A model generated the notes under the pieces. It worked only from the letters and a program-made list of their open reading frames with translations, was not told the origin of the DNA and did not search any database. From Flavobacteriaceae bacterium (GTDB taxonomy: Bacteria > Bacteroidota > Bacteroidia > Flavobacteriales > Flavobacteriaceae), in assembly GCA_021648265.1 (NCBI GenBank), contig JAKITD010000010.1, positions 1-60,631 of the forward strand: a DNA stretch of 60,631 bases, read 5' to 3'. Below, in pieces: positions 1-7,403 of this stretch (the first letter of the stretch is position 1; each line of letters opens with the position of its first letter). Both the position numbers and the translations under genes were made by a program.

Positions 1-210
1 GAAAACGTGCCTCCAGATAATAATGCTTCAGAAAGAGCAATCCGTAATGTAAAGGTGAAACAAAAAATATCGGGGCAATTTAAAATACAGAAATCTGCAC
101 AAAACTTCGCCAAAATACGTTCTGTAATAGACACAACTATTAAAAACGGAATGAATGTCTTGGAATCCTTATCTCTTATTGCTAAATTTGAGTTTCAATT
201 TACAGACTGA
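1..210 (+). mobile_element. IS66-family transposase, C-terminal fragment
   Basis: The reading frame is open from the first base and ends at a stop at 208-210, so only the last 69 or so residues are in the window. It carries the motif PPDNNASERAIRN, followed by KVKQKISGQF, which is the conserved C-terminal block of IS66 DDE transposases. The rest of the element lies upstream. Only 10 bases separate its stop from the end of gpmI on the other strand. Whether the transposase is intact cannot be judged from here. Confidence 0.88.
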
Positions 211-220
211 TTAGTTACAA

Positions 221-1741
221 TTATTTTATTAAAATTGAATTTTGAGTCATTAATTTGGGCTTTTCAATTCCCATTAAATCTAAAATAGTTGGAGCTATGT
301 CGCCTAAAATTCCGTTATTAATTTTTATTTGATCCTTGTCTATCAGTATTACCGGAACGGGATTAGTCGTATGCGCCGTATTTGGCGAACCATCAGGATT
401 CATCATCATTTCACAATTTCCGTGATCGGCGAGTAGGATGGTTGTATAATTATTTTCTAAAGCTGCATCAATAACAGATTTAGTACAAGAATCTATAGTT
501 TCGCAGGCTTTTATTGCTGCTTCCATAATTCCAGTATGACCAACCATATCGGTGTTTGCAAAGTTGAGACATATAAAATCGGCTGATTTAGAATTGATTT
601 CAGGAATAATTTTATCACGAACTTGATGTGCACTCATTTCTGGCTGAAGATCGTAAGTTGCTACTTTTGGTGACGGACATAATATTCGAGATTCTCCCTC
701 AAAAGGTTTTTCTCTTCCTCCCGAAAAGAAAAAAGTTACGTGAGGGTATTTTTCGGTTTCAGCAATTCTAATTTGCTTTTTGTTTTGTTTTTCTAGGACT
801 TCGCCAAGGGTTTCTTTAATATTTTTCTTATTATAAATTACTTTAATTCCTTCAAAAGAGTGATCATAATTAGTAAGGGTTACATAATAAAGTGGCATAC
901 AATTCATCCCAAATTCTTCAAAATTTTCCTGACTTAAAACTTGGGTTAATTGCCTTCCGCGATCGGTTCTAAAATTAAAGAAAATCACAACATCGTCTTT
1001 TTCAATTTTAGTGATTGGTTGATTGTTTTTGGTTATAACAATAGGTTCTAGAAATTCATCTGTAATTCCTTCTTCGTAACTTTTCTGAATACTTTTAACA
1101 ACATTGGTAGATTTCTCACCCTTTCCGAAGTGCAATAAATCATAGGTTTTTTTTACACGCTCCCAACGTTTATCACGATCCATTGCAAAATATCTTCCGA
1201 TTACCGAAGCGATTTCCCCGGTGGTTTTATCTAAATGTTTTTGCAATTCTGAAATAAAACCTGCTCCCGAATGTGGATCTACATCACGACCATCTGTAAA
1301 AGCATGAATAAAAACTTTCTCCAATCCTTCATGATGTGCAGCACTCACCAATCCCTTTAAATGATTAATGTGAGAATGAACACCGCCATCGGAAACCAAA
1401 CCTAAAAAATGAATATTTTTATGGTATGTTTTAGCGTATTCAAACGCTTGTTTTAAAACAGGCTCATCTTTTAAAGTGTTGTTTTTAATAGCCAAATTTA
1501 CTTTCACCAAATCTTGATACACAATTCGTCCTGCTCCAAGGTTCATATGCCCAACTTCGCTGTTTCCCATTTGTCCTTCAGGCAAACCAACATTTAAACC
1601 GTCGGTACGTAATTGGGCATTTGGATAAGTTTTATAAAGTGAATCTATAAAAGGCGTATTAGCTTGTGCAATTGCCGAAACTTTTGGGTCTTGGGTAATT
1701 CCCCAGCCATCTAAAATTAGTAAAAGGACTTTTTTGCTCAT
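221..1741 (-). CDS. gpmI: 2,3-bisphosphoglycerate-independent phosphoglycerate mutase
   Basis: Cytoplasmic glycolytic enzyme that interconverts 3- and 2-phosphoglycerate through a phosphoserine intermediate, using Mn2+. At 506 residues it has the usual family length. Visible motifs are LLILDGWG with metal ligand D11, GNSEVGHMNLGAG with catalytic S61, the DGRDVDP block, and near the C-terminus NTDMVGHTG and ADHGNCEMM, which supply the second set of metal ligands. The ATG at 1741 is preceded by a -7 box (TATCTTTG) about 17 bases upstream. It is a single gene, transcribed toward the IS66 fragment. Identification is secure. Confidence 0.97.
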   Translation of the reverse strand: MSKKVLLLILDGWGITQDPKVSAIAQANTPFIDSLYKTYPNAQLRTDGLNVGLPEGQMGNSEVGHMNLGAGRIVYQDLVKVNLAIKNNTLKDEPVLKQAFEYAKTYHKNIHFLGLVSDGGVHSHINHLKGLVSAAHHEGLEKVFIHAFTDGRDVDPHSGAGFISELQKHLDKTTGEIASVIGRYFAMDRDKRWERVKKTYDLLHFGKGEKSTNVVKSIQKSYEEGITDEFLEPIVITKNNQPITKIEKDDVVIFFNFRTDRGRQLTQVLSQENFEEFGMNCMPLYYVTLTNYDHSFEGIKVIYNKKNIKETLGEVLEKQNKKQIRIAETEKYPHVTFFFSGGREKPFEGESRILCPSPKVATYDLQPEMSAHQVRDKIIPEINSKSADFICLNFANTDMVGHTGIMEAAIKACETIDSCTKSVIDAALENNYTTILLADHGNCEMMMNPDGSPNTAHTTNPVPVILIDKDQIKINNGILGDIAPTILDLMGIEKPKLMTQNSILIK

Positions 1742-1757
1742 AAGGATTGTAAAAATG

Positions 1758-1765
1758 CAAAGATA
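1758..1765 (-). promoter_or_regulatory. Bacteroidota -7 box upstream of gpmI
   Basis: TATCTTTG on the minus strand matches TAnnTTTG. It would give a transcript starting about 11-13 bases before the gpmI ATG. No clear -33 TTTG was seen at the expected distance. Confidence 0.45.
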
Positions 1766-1771
1766 ATCAGA

Positions 1772-2512
1772 CTATAGTAATTCTGGATTAATATCTAAGA
1801 TGTTTTCGGTTCTGTATTTCTGAATAAATTCTTCGGAAAAATATTCATTTCCGAGAATGTTTTCTTCTTCAAGAATAGCTTTTAAATTCAACTTTTTATA
1901 TTCCTGAAGCATTGGTTTTGAAACGGGTATATAACTAAAATGCCAAGGTTCGTATTTAAAACCTTTGCGTTTGGAATTGTTGGTGTAAACTTCGTAAAAA
2001 CCGAAAGATTCGGAATGTACGTTTAACCATTCTTTTAACTTACAATATGGACCGTCGCCGTAAAAATTTTCTTCATTTAGAACATTTTTTGATCTTGGAG
2101 CGTTGCTGTCAATAATGTCAATATCGGTTCCCCAATGATGGCGAGAAGTTCCGGGAATGGTGGAATACTCTATAATTTTATCGATGGCTTCGGAAGGAGA
2201 AAGTCCTTGGGAAGTAAATTTTTTGTATTTCCGGTCAAATATTTCTTTTTGCCTTTGAAAGCTTCTGTAGGCGGAAACTACTTCAATATTTATTCCTTCT
2301 TTTTTGGCTTCCGTTTTCATTTTTAAAAATGCAACTTTTGCTTCTTTGTGCATTTTTGAAGTGTAGGAATCACCTACAATGTCTGGATTTCCTTTTCCTA
2401 TTAATTGGTTTCTTGTAAATTTATTTTGAAGAAATGTAAACGATTTTAACGCAAGCAATAAAACAAATAATACTGTTACTCCTATAAATTTTAAGAAATG
2501 GTTTCGTTTCAT
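1772..2512 (-). CDS. M15-family D,D-carboxypeptidase (VanY-like)
   Basis: Probably trims the terminal D-alanine of peptidoglycan stem peptides in the periplasm. There is an N-terminal hydrophobic segment (about residues 8-28) that fits an uncleaved anchor or signal peptide. The VanY/VanX-type zinc site is visible: S123, H125, G128 and D132 in the pattern SxHxxGxxxD, and a second motif EPWHF with H191. The SAYRSFQRQ segment near residue 80 is also typical. Length is 246 residues. It lies 30 bases upstream of gpmI on the same strand and may share its transcript in part. The exact substrate specificity is not visible. Confidence 0.88.
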   Translation of the reverse strand: MKRNHFLKFIGVTVLFVLLLALKSFTFLQNKFTRNQLIGKGNPDIVGDSYTSKMHKEAKVAFLKMKTEAKKEGINIEVVSAYRSFQRQKEIFDRKYKKFTSQGLSPSEAIDKIIEYSTIPGTSRHHWGTDIDIIDSNAPRSKNVLNEENFYGDGPYCKLKEWLNVHSESFGFYEVYTNNSKRKGFKYEPWHFSYIPVSKPMLQEYKKLNLKAILEEENILGNEYFSEEFIQKYRTENILDINPELL

Positions 2513-2556
2513 AATAAATTGAAAAAAAATAATTAATTTTAAGAAAAAATAAAGCT

Positions 2557-2664
2557 ATGAAAACTTTTTCTGAAATTGCAGGAATATCGATTGTTTTTTT
2601 AATATTGACTTCTTGTAATGATATTCAAAAAGAGGTTTATTATACTTTATCCACCACCTCCTAA
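2557..2664 (+). CDS. Short lipoprotein-like peptide, possibly frameshifted
   Basis: An ATG at 2557 opens a 35-residue frame with a charged start, a hydrophobic core and a lipobox-like ILTSC at residue 20, then NDIQKE. This looks like a lipoprotein signal peptide with almost no mature part. The frame ends at 2662-2664, but the next frame reads on through four prolines (YPPPPKVTIED) to a stop at 2681-2683. A single frameshift near 2640-2650 would therefore join the two. It may be a tiny lipoprotein or the remains of one. No family is recognised. Confidence 0.4.
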   Translation: MKTFSEIAGISIVFLILTSCNDIQKEVYYTLSTTS

Positions 2665-2738
2665 AGTGACAATTGAAGATTAATTTATTTATGAGTAAAA
2701 AATCACTACTTTTTAACTAATAACGTTATTTACCTATT

Positions 2739-4415
2739 GTGCAAACCTATTTCCAACATTTTTCAACTTCTATAAACAAGATTAAACTTCCCAATAAGTT
2801 TACATTTCCGTTTTATTATGAGCCACATCCTTTAAGTGAATTAGCTGCAAGAGAAGTACAAGACTATTTGCAAACACAATCCGATTTTGAACATAATTTC
2901 GGGATTGATACTTACAAAAAAGGATTAGTGATTGGTAAAATGTTTGGTGTTTTGGTGGTACAAAATCCTCAAAACGAAATCGGATATATTATGGCTGTTT
3001 CAGGGAAGTTAGCAAAAAAAAATAGTCATAAAAAGTTTGTGCCACCTGTTTTTGATATGCTTACAAAAGATTCTTATTTCTTAGAAGAAGAAACGGTTTT
3101 AAATAACATCAATCTGGGAATAGAAGTATTGGAAAGCATTGATGAATTTCAAACCTTACAAGCACTATACAATTTAGAAAAGAAAAAAGCAACCAAAGAC
3201 ATTCAAGAAAAAAAGAATGCTTTAAAAACAGCCAAAAAAGATAGAAAAACTCGAAGAGAAAAAGCAAAATCTGAATTGTCATTAGAAGAGTACGCTGCTT
3301 TTGAAGAAATATTGGGTAAAGAAAGTTTAGAAGCTAAATATTTTTTAAATAATGTAAATCGGTATTGGGAACATACATTAAAAGCACTCGAAGAAAAACT
3401 TTCAGTATTTACTTGTCAAATAACAACATTAAAAGAACAACGTAAAACTAAATCGGCGGCATTACAACAGTATTTATTTGAGCAATATCAGTTTTTAAAT
3501 TCAAAAAAAGAAGTCAAAAACTTAATCCAATTATTTGCAGAAACTTCAGAACATAATATTCCGGCAGGCTCAGGAGAATGTGCAGCACCAAAGTTATTGC
3601 AATATGCTTTTTTGCACGATTTAAAACCCATCGCAATGGCTGAGTTTTGGTGGGGACAATCACCAAATAAAGAAATACGAAAACACCAACAATTTTATCC
3701 AGCTTGTCAAGGAAAATGCAAACCAATTTTAAAACATATGTTAGCAGGAATTGAAATGGATATAAATCCGTTGTTACAAAATCCTGCCATTGGGAAAGAG
3801 TTGGAAACCATTTTTGAAGACGAAGATTTAATAGTGGTTTATAAACCTGAAGAGTTTTTGTCGGTTCCGGGAATTCACATTCAGGATTCGGTTTATACCC
3901 GGATAAAGCAACAAGTAAAAAATATTTCTGGACCTATTATTATACACCGCTTGGATATGGCTACTTCTGGATTATTGGTTTTAGCAAAGAACAAAAAAGC
4001 ACATAAAAACATACAAAGTCAGTTTATAAACAAAACGATAAAAAAAAGATATACGGCTTTGTTAGACGGAATTGTAAAAGGCGAAAAAGGAACTATCAAC
4101 CTTCCTCTTCGAGTAGATTTAGACGATAGACCAAGACAATTGGTTTGTTTTGAACACGGAAAACCTTCAGAAACCAACTGGGAAGTAATAGAACGAAATA
4201 ACGGAAAAACGAAAATTCATTTCTATCCCATTTCTGGGCGAACACATCAATTACGAGTTCACGCTTCGCACACTTTAGGATTAAACATACCTATTATTGG
4301 CGATGATTTATACGGAAAAAAAGCAAATCGTTTATACCTGCACGCCGATACTTTAGAATTTATACATCCAACCACAAAAGAAAAAATGTTATTTTATAAA
4401 GAAGCGGGGTTTTGA
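2739..4415 (+). CDS. RluA-family RNA pseudouridine synthase with long N-terminal extension
   Basis: Isomerises uridine to pseudouridine in rRNA or tRNA. The C-terminal third (from about residue 355) is the RluA catalytic domain, with HRLDMATSG at 403-411 and catalytic D406, then GRTHQLRVH and GDDLYG. The first 350 residues are not part of the minimal enzyme. They include a Lys/Glu-rich, probably coiled-coil stretch (about 145-245) and a Cys pair in the segment SGECAAPK...CQGKCKP. Such long versions are common in Bacteroidota. The start is GTG at 2739; no better start lies nearby. It converges with pepE, leaving 13 bases between the stops. Confidence 0.92.
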   Translation: MQTYFQHFSTSINKIKLPNKFTFPFYYEPHPLSELAAREVQDYLQTQSDFEHNFGIDTYKKGLVIGKMFGVLVVQNPQNEIGYIMAVSGKLAKKNSHKKFVPPVFDMLTKDSYFLEEETVLNNINLGIEVLESIDEFQTLQALYNLEKKKATKDIQEKKNALKTAKKDRKTRREKAKSELSLEEYAAFEEILGKESLEAKYFLNNVNRYWEHTLKALEEKLSVFTCQITTLKEQRKTKSAALQQYLFEQYQFLNSKKEVKNLIQLFAETSEHNIPAGSGECAAPKLLQYAFLHDLKPIAMAEFWWGQSPNKEIRKHQQFYPACQGKCKPILKHMLAGIEMDINPLLQNPAIGKELETIFEDEDLIVVYKPEEFLSVPGIHIQDSVYTRIKQQVKNISGPIIIHRLDMATSGLLVLAKNKKAHKNIQSQFINKTIKKRYTALLDGIVKGEKGTINLPLRVDLDDRPRQLVCFEHGKPSETNWEVIERNNGKTKIHFYPISGRTHQLRVHASHTLGLNIPIIGDDLYGKKANRLYLHADTLEFIHPTTKEKMLFYKEAGF

Positions 4416-4428
4416 TAAATTTATTTTT

Positions 4429-5130
4429 CTAATACTCCAACAAACTCTCGCTTTCCAATTCAAAAGGAATTTTATCTTGCTCGAATATTCTTGCTGAATG
4501 TTCTCCTTTTAAAATAATTTTATCTCCTTTTACTTGTAGCCAACTTCCTTCTCTAATTCCCACTACAGGAATGGTGCTTTGCGAATGAAATTCTTTAATA
4601 CGAGTTTCTCTGGTTTCGCCCATATGTTTACTGTTAGGGTTTGGGTCAAGATAATGAGGGTTGATATTAAAAGGTACCACTCCCAATGTTTTAAACGAAG
4701 GCGGATACACAATCGGCATATCGTTGGTATTGTTTATGGTTATTCCACAAATATTACTTCCGGCGCTGGTGCCAAGATAGGGGAGACCGTTAAAAATTGC
4801 TTCTCGTAAAGGTTGCATGACTTGGTTTTTGTATAATTGGGATACTAAAACAAAGGTATTTCCGCCACCAATAAATACTCCTTTTGCATTTTTAATTGCT
4901 TCAACTGGATTTTCGAGGGTATGAATGCCAACAATTTTTTTTTTTATTTTTAAAAATGCTTCCGAAGCTATTTTAGTATATTCATCGTGTGTAATGCCAC
5001 CAGGTCTGGCATAAGGAATGAATAATACTTCGTCTGTTTCAGAAAAAAAATTTGAAATTTCAGAAAGTAAATACGATAAATAACTGCTTCCGTGAATGGT
5101 CGAGGTGCTTGCAATAATTAAATTTTTCAT
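4429..5130 (-). CDS. pepE: Dipeptidase E (alpha-aspartyl dipeptidase), peptidase family S51
   Basis: Serine peptidase that hydrolyses N-terminal Asp-X dipeptides in the cytoplasm. The family signature GGGNTFVL is followed by GTSAGSN, which carries the nucleophile in a G-x-S-A-G setting. I place the start at the ATG at 5130, giving 233 residues. A TTG two codons earlier would add only two residues. Length fits the family (about 230). It is a single gene, converging with the pseudouridine synthase. Confidence 0.93.
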   Translation of the reverse strand: MKNLIIASTSTIHGSSYLSYLLSEISNFFSETDEVLFIPYARPGGITHDEYTKIASEAFLKIKKKIVGIHTLENPVEAIKNAKGVFIGGGNTFVLVSQLYKNQVMQPLREAIFNGLPYLGTSAGSNICGITINNTNDMPIVYPPSFKTLGVVPFNINPHYLDPNPNSKHMGETRETRIKEFHSQSTIPVVGIREGSWLQVKGDKIILKGEHSARIFEQDKIPFELESESLLEY

Positions 5131-5200
5131 AGTCAAGATAAAAGCGTAAATTTAACAAACCCTAATACATTCTTTAAGATAATAATAAGAAATGATTCGT

Positions 5201-5208
5201 TAACTTTG
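5201..5208 (+). promoter_or_regulatory. -7 box for the carboxypeptidase-regulatory-domain operon
   Basis: TAACTTTG matches TAnnTTTG and ends four bases before the ATG at 5213. Transcription would start at or next to the start codon, so the message would be leaderless. No convincing -33 box was seen. Confidence 0.5.
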
Positions 5209-5212
5209 AAAA

Positions 5213-6049
5213 ATGACTAAACAACTACTACTAATCTTATTTTTTGCCTTTTCAATTACTGTGTTTTCACAAGAAGTTGAACGTATAAAAATTTCAGGAA
5301 AAATATCAGCTTCTAAAGGTGAGGATGTTGAAGGGATTAATATTTACAATAAGTCTTCACAAAAAGGAACAGCTACATCTGCTTCTGGAGAATTTGAAAT
5401 TTCGGTTGCCGAAAACGACCGTATATCCTTCTCGGCTATGCAGTTTCAAAATTTTACGGTAATTATTGACCAAGGGATTTTAGAATCTAAAACGATGAAT
5501 ATAATGCTTAATCCAGTAATTAATCAATTGGATGAGGTGTTAATTCGTCCTTATGATTTGTCAGGAAATATAATTGCAGACGTTAAACGAATTAATGTAA
5601 CAAGTGTTTCTAATGAATTTGATTTATCGTATAAAACAATGGAATTTGAATATGAATTTGCCCCCGATGCTCAAACTTCAATAAAAGGAAACAAGGCTGA
5701 AGATGCTTATTTTAATGATCAGTTTCGTGAAGGAGCCGATTTTATAGGTTTAGCAGGTTTGTTAGTGAGTGCTTTTGTGCCTATTAATAAAAGTAAAAGT
5801 AAACCTAGTAACAAACGTGAGGTAATTTCGGAAGTAGATATGGTTACCAACGCAGTACAGCATCGTTTTGGGATTGCATATATCACTGAAAATTTTAATA
5901 TTCCTGAAGAAAAAGTAAACGAATTCATCTATTTTGTGGAAGATAATGGAATAGATAAAGAATTACTTCGTCCAGAAAATGAGTTATTACTTATTGAGTT
6001 TTTAAGCGAACAAAGCGAGGATTTCTTAAAGCAAATCAATGAAAAATAA
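5213..6049 (+). CDS. Carboxypeptidase-D-regulatory-like domain protein, first of a tandem pair
   Basis: A signal peptide (residues 1-19, ending VFSQ) is followed by a CarboxypepD_reg-like beta-sandwich (about 25-105) with the pattern GKISASKGEDVEGINIYN, GTATSASGEFEI and NQLDEVLIRPY. The rest (110-278) is family-specific and of unknown role. In Bacteroidota such domains occur on periplasmic and outer-membrane proteins, including TonB receptors, but this protein has no barrel. The next gene starts inside its 3' end (11-base overlap), so the two are probably translationally coupled. Confidence 0.8.
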   Translation: MTKQLLLILFFAFSITVFSQEVERIKISGKISASKGEDVEGINIYNKSSQKGTATSASGEFEISVAENDRISFSAMQFQNFTVIIDQGILESKTMNIMLNPVINQLDEVLIRPYDLSGNIIADVKRINVTSVSNEFDLSYKTMEFEYEFAPDAQTSIKGNKAEDAYFNDQFREGADFIGLAGLLVSAFVPINKSKSKPSNKREVISEVDMVTNAVQHRFGIAYITENFNIPEEKVNEFIYFVEDNGIDKELLRPENELLLIEFLSEQSEDFLKQINEK

Positions 6050-6818
6050 TCTTTGGATTGCTTTTTTTTACTTTTTATCAATAACAATTTCAACCGCACA
6101 ATATGTTAACATAAAAGGAAAAGTCGTCAATGATTTTGATGTTGAAGGAATTCATGTTCTTAATAAAACTTCAAAATACAATACCATAACCAATCAGTTT
6201 GGTGAGTTTGAATTGCGAGTACAGCTTCAAGATACTTTATTATTCTCTTCAATAAAATTTGAATTGCAAGAAATAGTGATTTCAGAAGAAAATATTTCCA
6301 CCAAATTAATCGAAATTACCTTGACAGAAATAATTAATGAGCTAGACGAAGTTTTGGTAGGAAACACCCTTACAGGAAATTTAGCCTACGATATCAAGAA
6401 TATAAAAACCGAAAAAGACATCGATTTTGATGATGTAGGTATCCCTGGTTTTAAAGGAATTCCACAAGAAAGAATAATCCATCCAGTGGAGGCATTTTTT
6501 CCGACTAACATCAATATTGAAGCGGTTTATAAACATATCTCAGGGTATTATAAAAAGCTTAAAATTAAGCGTAAATGGACTTCAGAAAATACTGTTGTAG
6601 TCGAAATAATAGATTATTATGGCTTTACTTTTTTTGAAGATGCTTATGGACTTCCGAAAAATAGAGTTTATGATTTTATGCTATTTTGTATAGAAACATC
6701 TTCTATACAATCTGATTTTAAACGACAAAATTTTGCAGGTGTTTTACAAATATTTAAAGATAAATCGAAAATTTATATTTCAAGATTAGTAATTTCTAAA
6801 GAGCAAATAAAAAATTAA
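6039..6818 (+). CDS. Carboxypeptidase-D-regulatory-like domain protein, second of a tandem pair
   Basis: It has 259 residues with a signal peptide (ending TISTAQ) and one CarboxypepD_reg-like domain showing GKVVNDFDVEGIHVLNKTS, FGEFELRV and INELDEVLV. The spacing and wording of these motifs match the preceding gene, so the pair looks like a diverged tandem duplication. The ATG overlaps the end of the first gene by 11 bases. The next gene follows after 15 bases, and an M1 peptidase comes after that. A role in the envelope is likely, but none is known. Confidence 0.8.
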   Translation: MKNNLWIAFFYFLSITISTAQYVNIKGKVVNDFDVEGIHVLNKTSKYNTITNQFGEFELRVQLQDTLLFSSIKFELQEIVISEENISTKLIEITLTEIINELDEVLVGNTLTGNLAYDIKNIKTEKDIDFDDVGIPGFKGIPQERIIHPVEAFFPTNINIEAVYKHISGYYKKLKIKRKWTSENTVVVEIIDYYGFTFFEDAYGLPKNRVYDFMLFCIETSSIQSDFKRQNFAGVLQIFKDKSKIYISRLVISKEQIKN

Positions 6819-6833
6819 AAAAACCTAATAAAT

Positions 6834-7337
6834 ATGAAATTTCTAAAAGCTGCAGTATTATTAGTAATTTTTCCTTTGTTAATAGCTACGGTAAACCATA
6901 AATTTTATGTGAGCACTACCAATATTGAGTATGTAAAAGAAAAACAAACCATTCAGGTAATTTCAAAAATATTTATTGAAGATATAGAGCAGGCACTTCA
7001 GGCAAGGTATAATCCTACCATTTCATTAAGCAGTAAAAAAGAAACAGAAGCAGACCAAGAATATTTAAAAAAGTACGTGCTTCAGAAAATGAAAATTATA
7101 GTAAATGGGAAACCTCTTCAGCTTATATATATAGGTAAAGAATACGACATCGATATTGTAAATATGTATTTTGAAGTAGCTGGGGTTCCAGAATTAAATT
7201 CCATAGAAATTGAAAATAAGGTATTGTTCGATATGTTTCCTGAACAACAAAATATTATTCATTTAAAAACTTCAGAAAATAGAAGGAGTTTAGTTCTAGA
7301 TAGAGATCATCCAAAAGGAGTGTTAAACTTTAATTAA
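6834..7337 (+). CDS. DUF6702 family protein
   Basis: A 167-residue protein with an N-terminal hydrophobic segment (residues 4-20) and a mature part starting near HKFYVSTTNIEY. The pattern KFYVSTTxIEYV..IQVISKIFIEDIE and the C-terminal block RSLVLDRDHPKGVLNF fit the DUF6702 family, which in flavobacteria commonly sits just upstream of an M1 peptidase, as here. It is probably periplasmic. No function is established. Confidence 0.78.
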   Translation: MKFLKAAVLLVIFPLLIATVNHKFYVSTTNIEYVKEKQTIQVISKIFIEDIEQALQARYNPTISLSSKKETEADQEYLKKYVLQKMKIIVNGKPLQLIYIGKEYDIDIVNMYFEVAGVPELNSIEIENKVLFDMFPEQQNIIHLKTSENRRSLVLDRDHPKGVLNFN

Positions 7338-7403
7338 ACTATGCTTCATTTCAGATAGAAAAACTATTTTTAAAATCTTAAAAATTGAACCAATCACTAA
7401 ACT

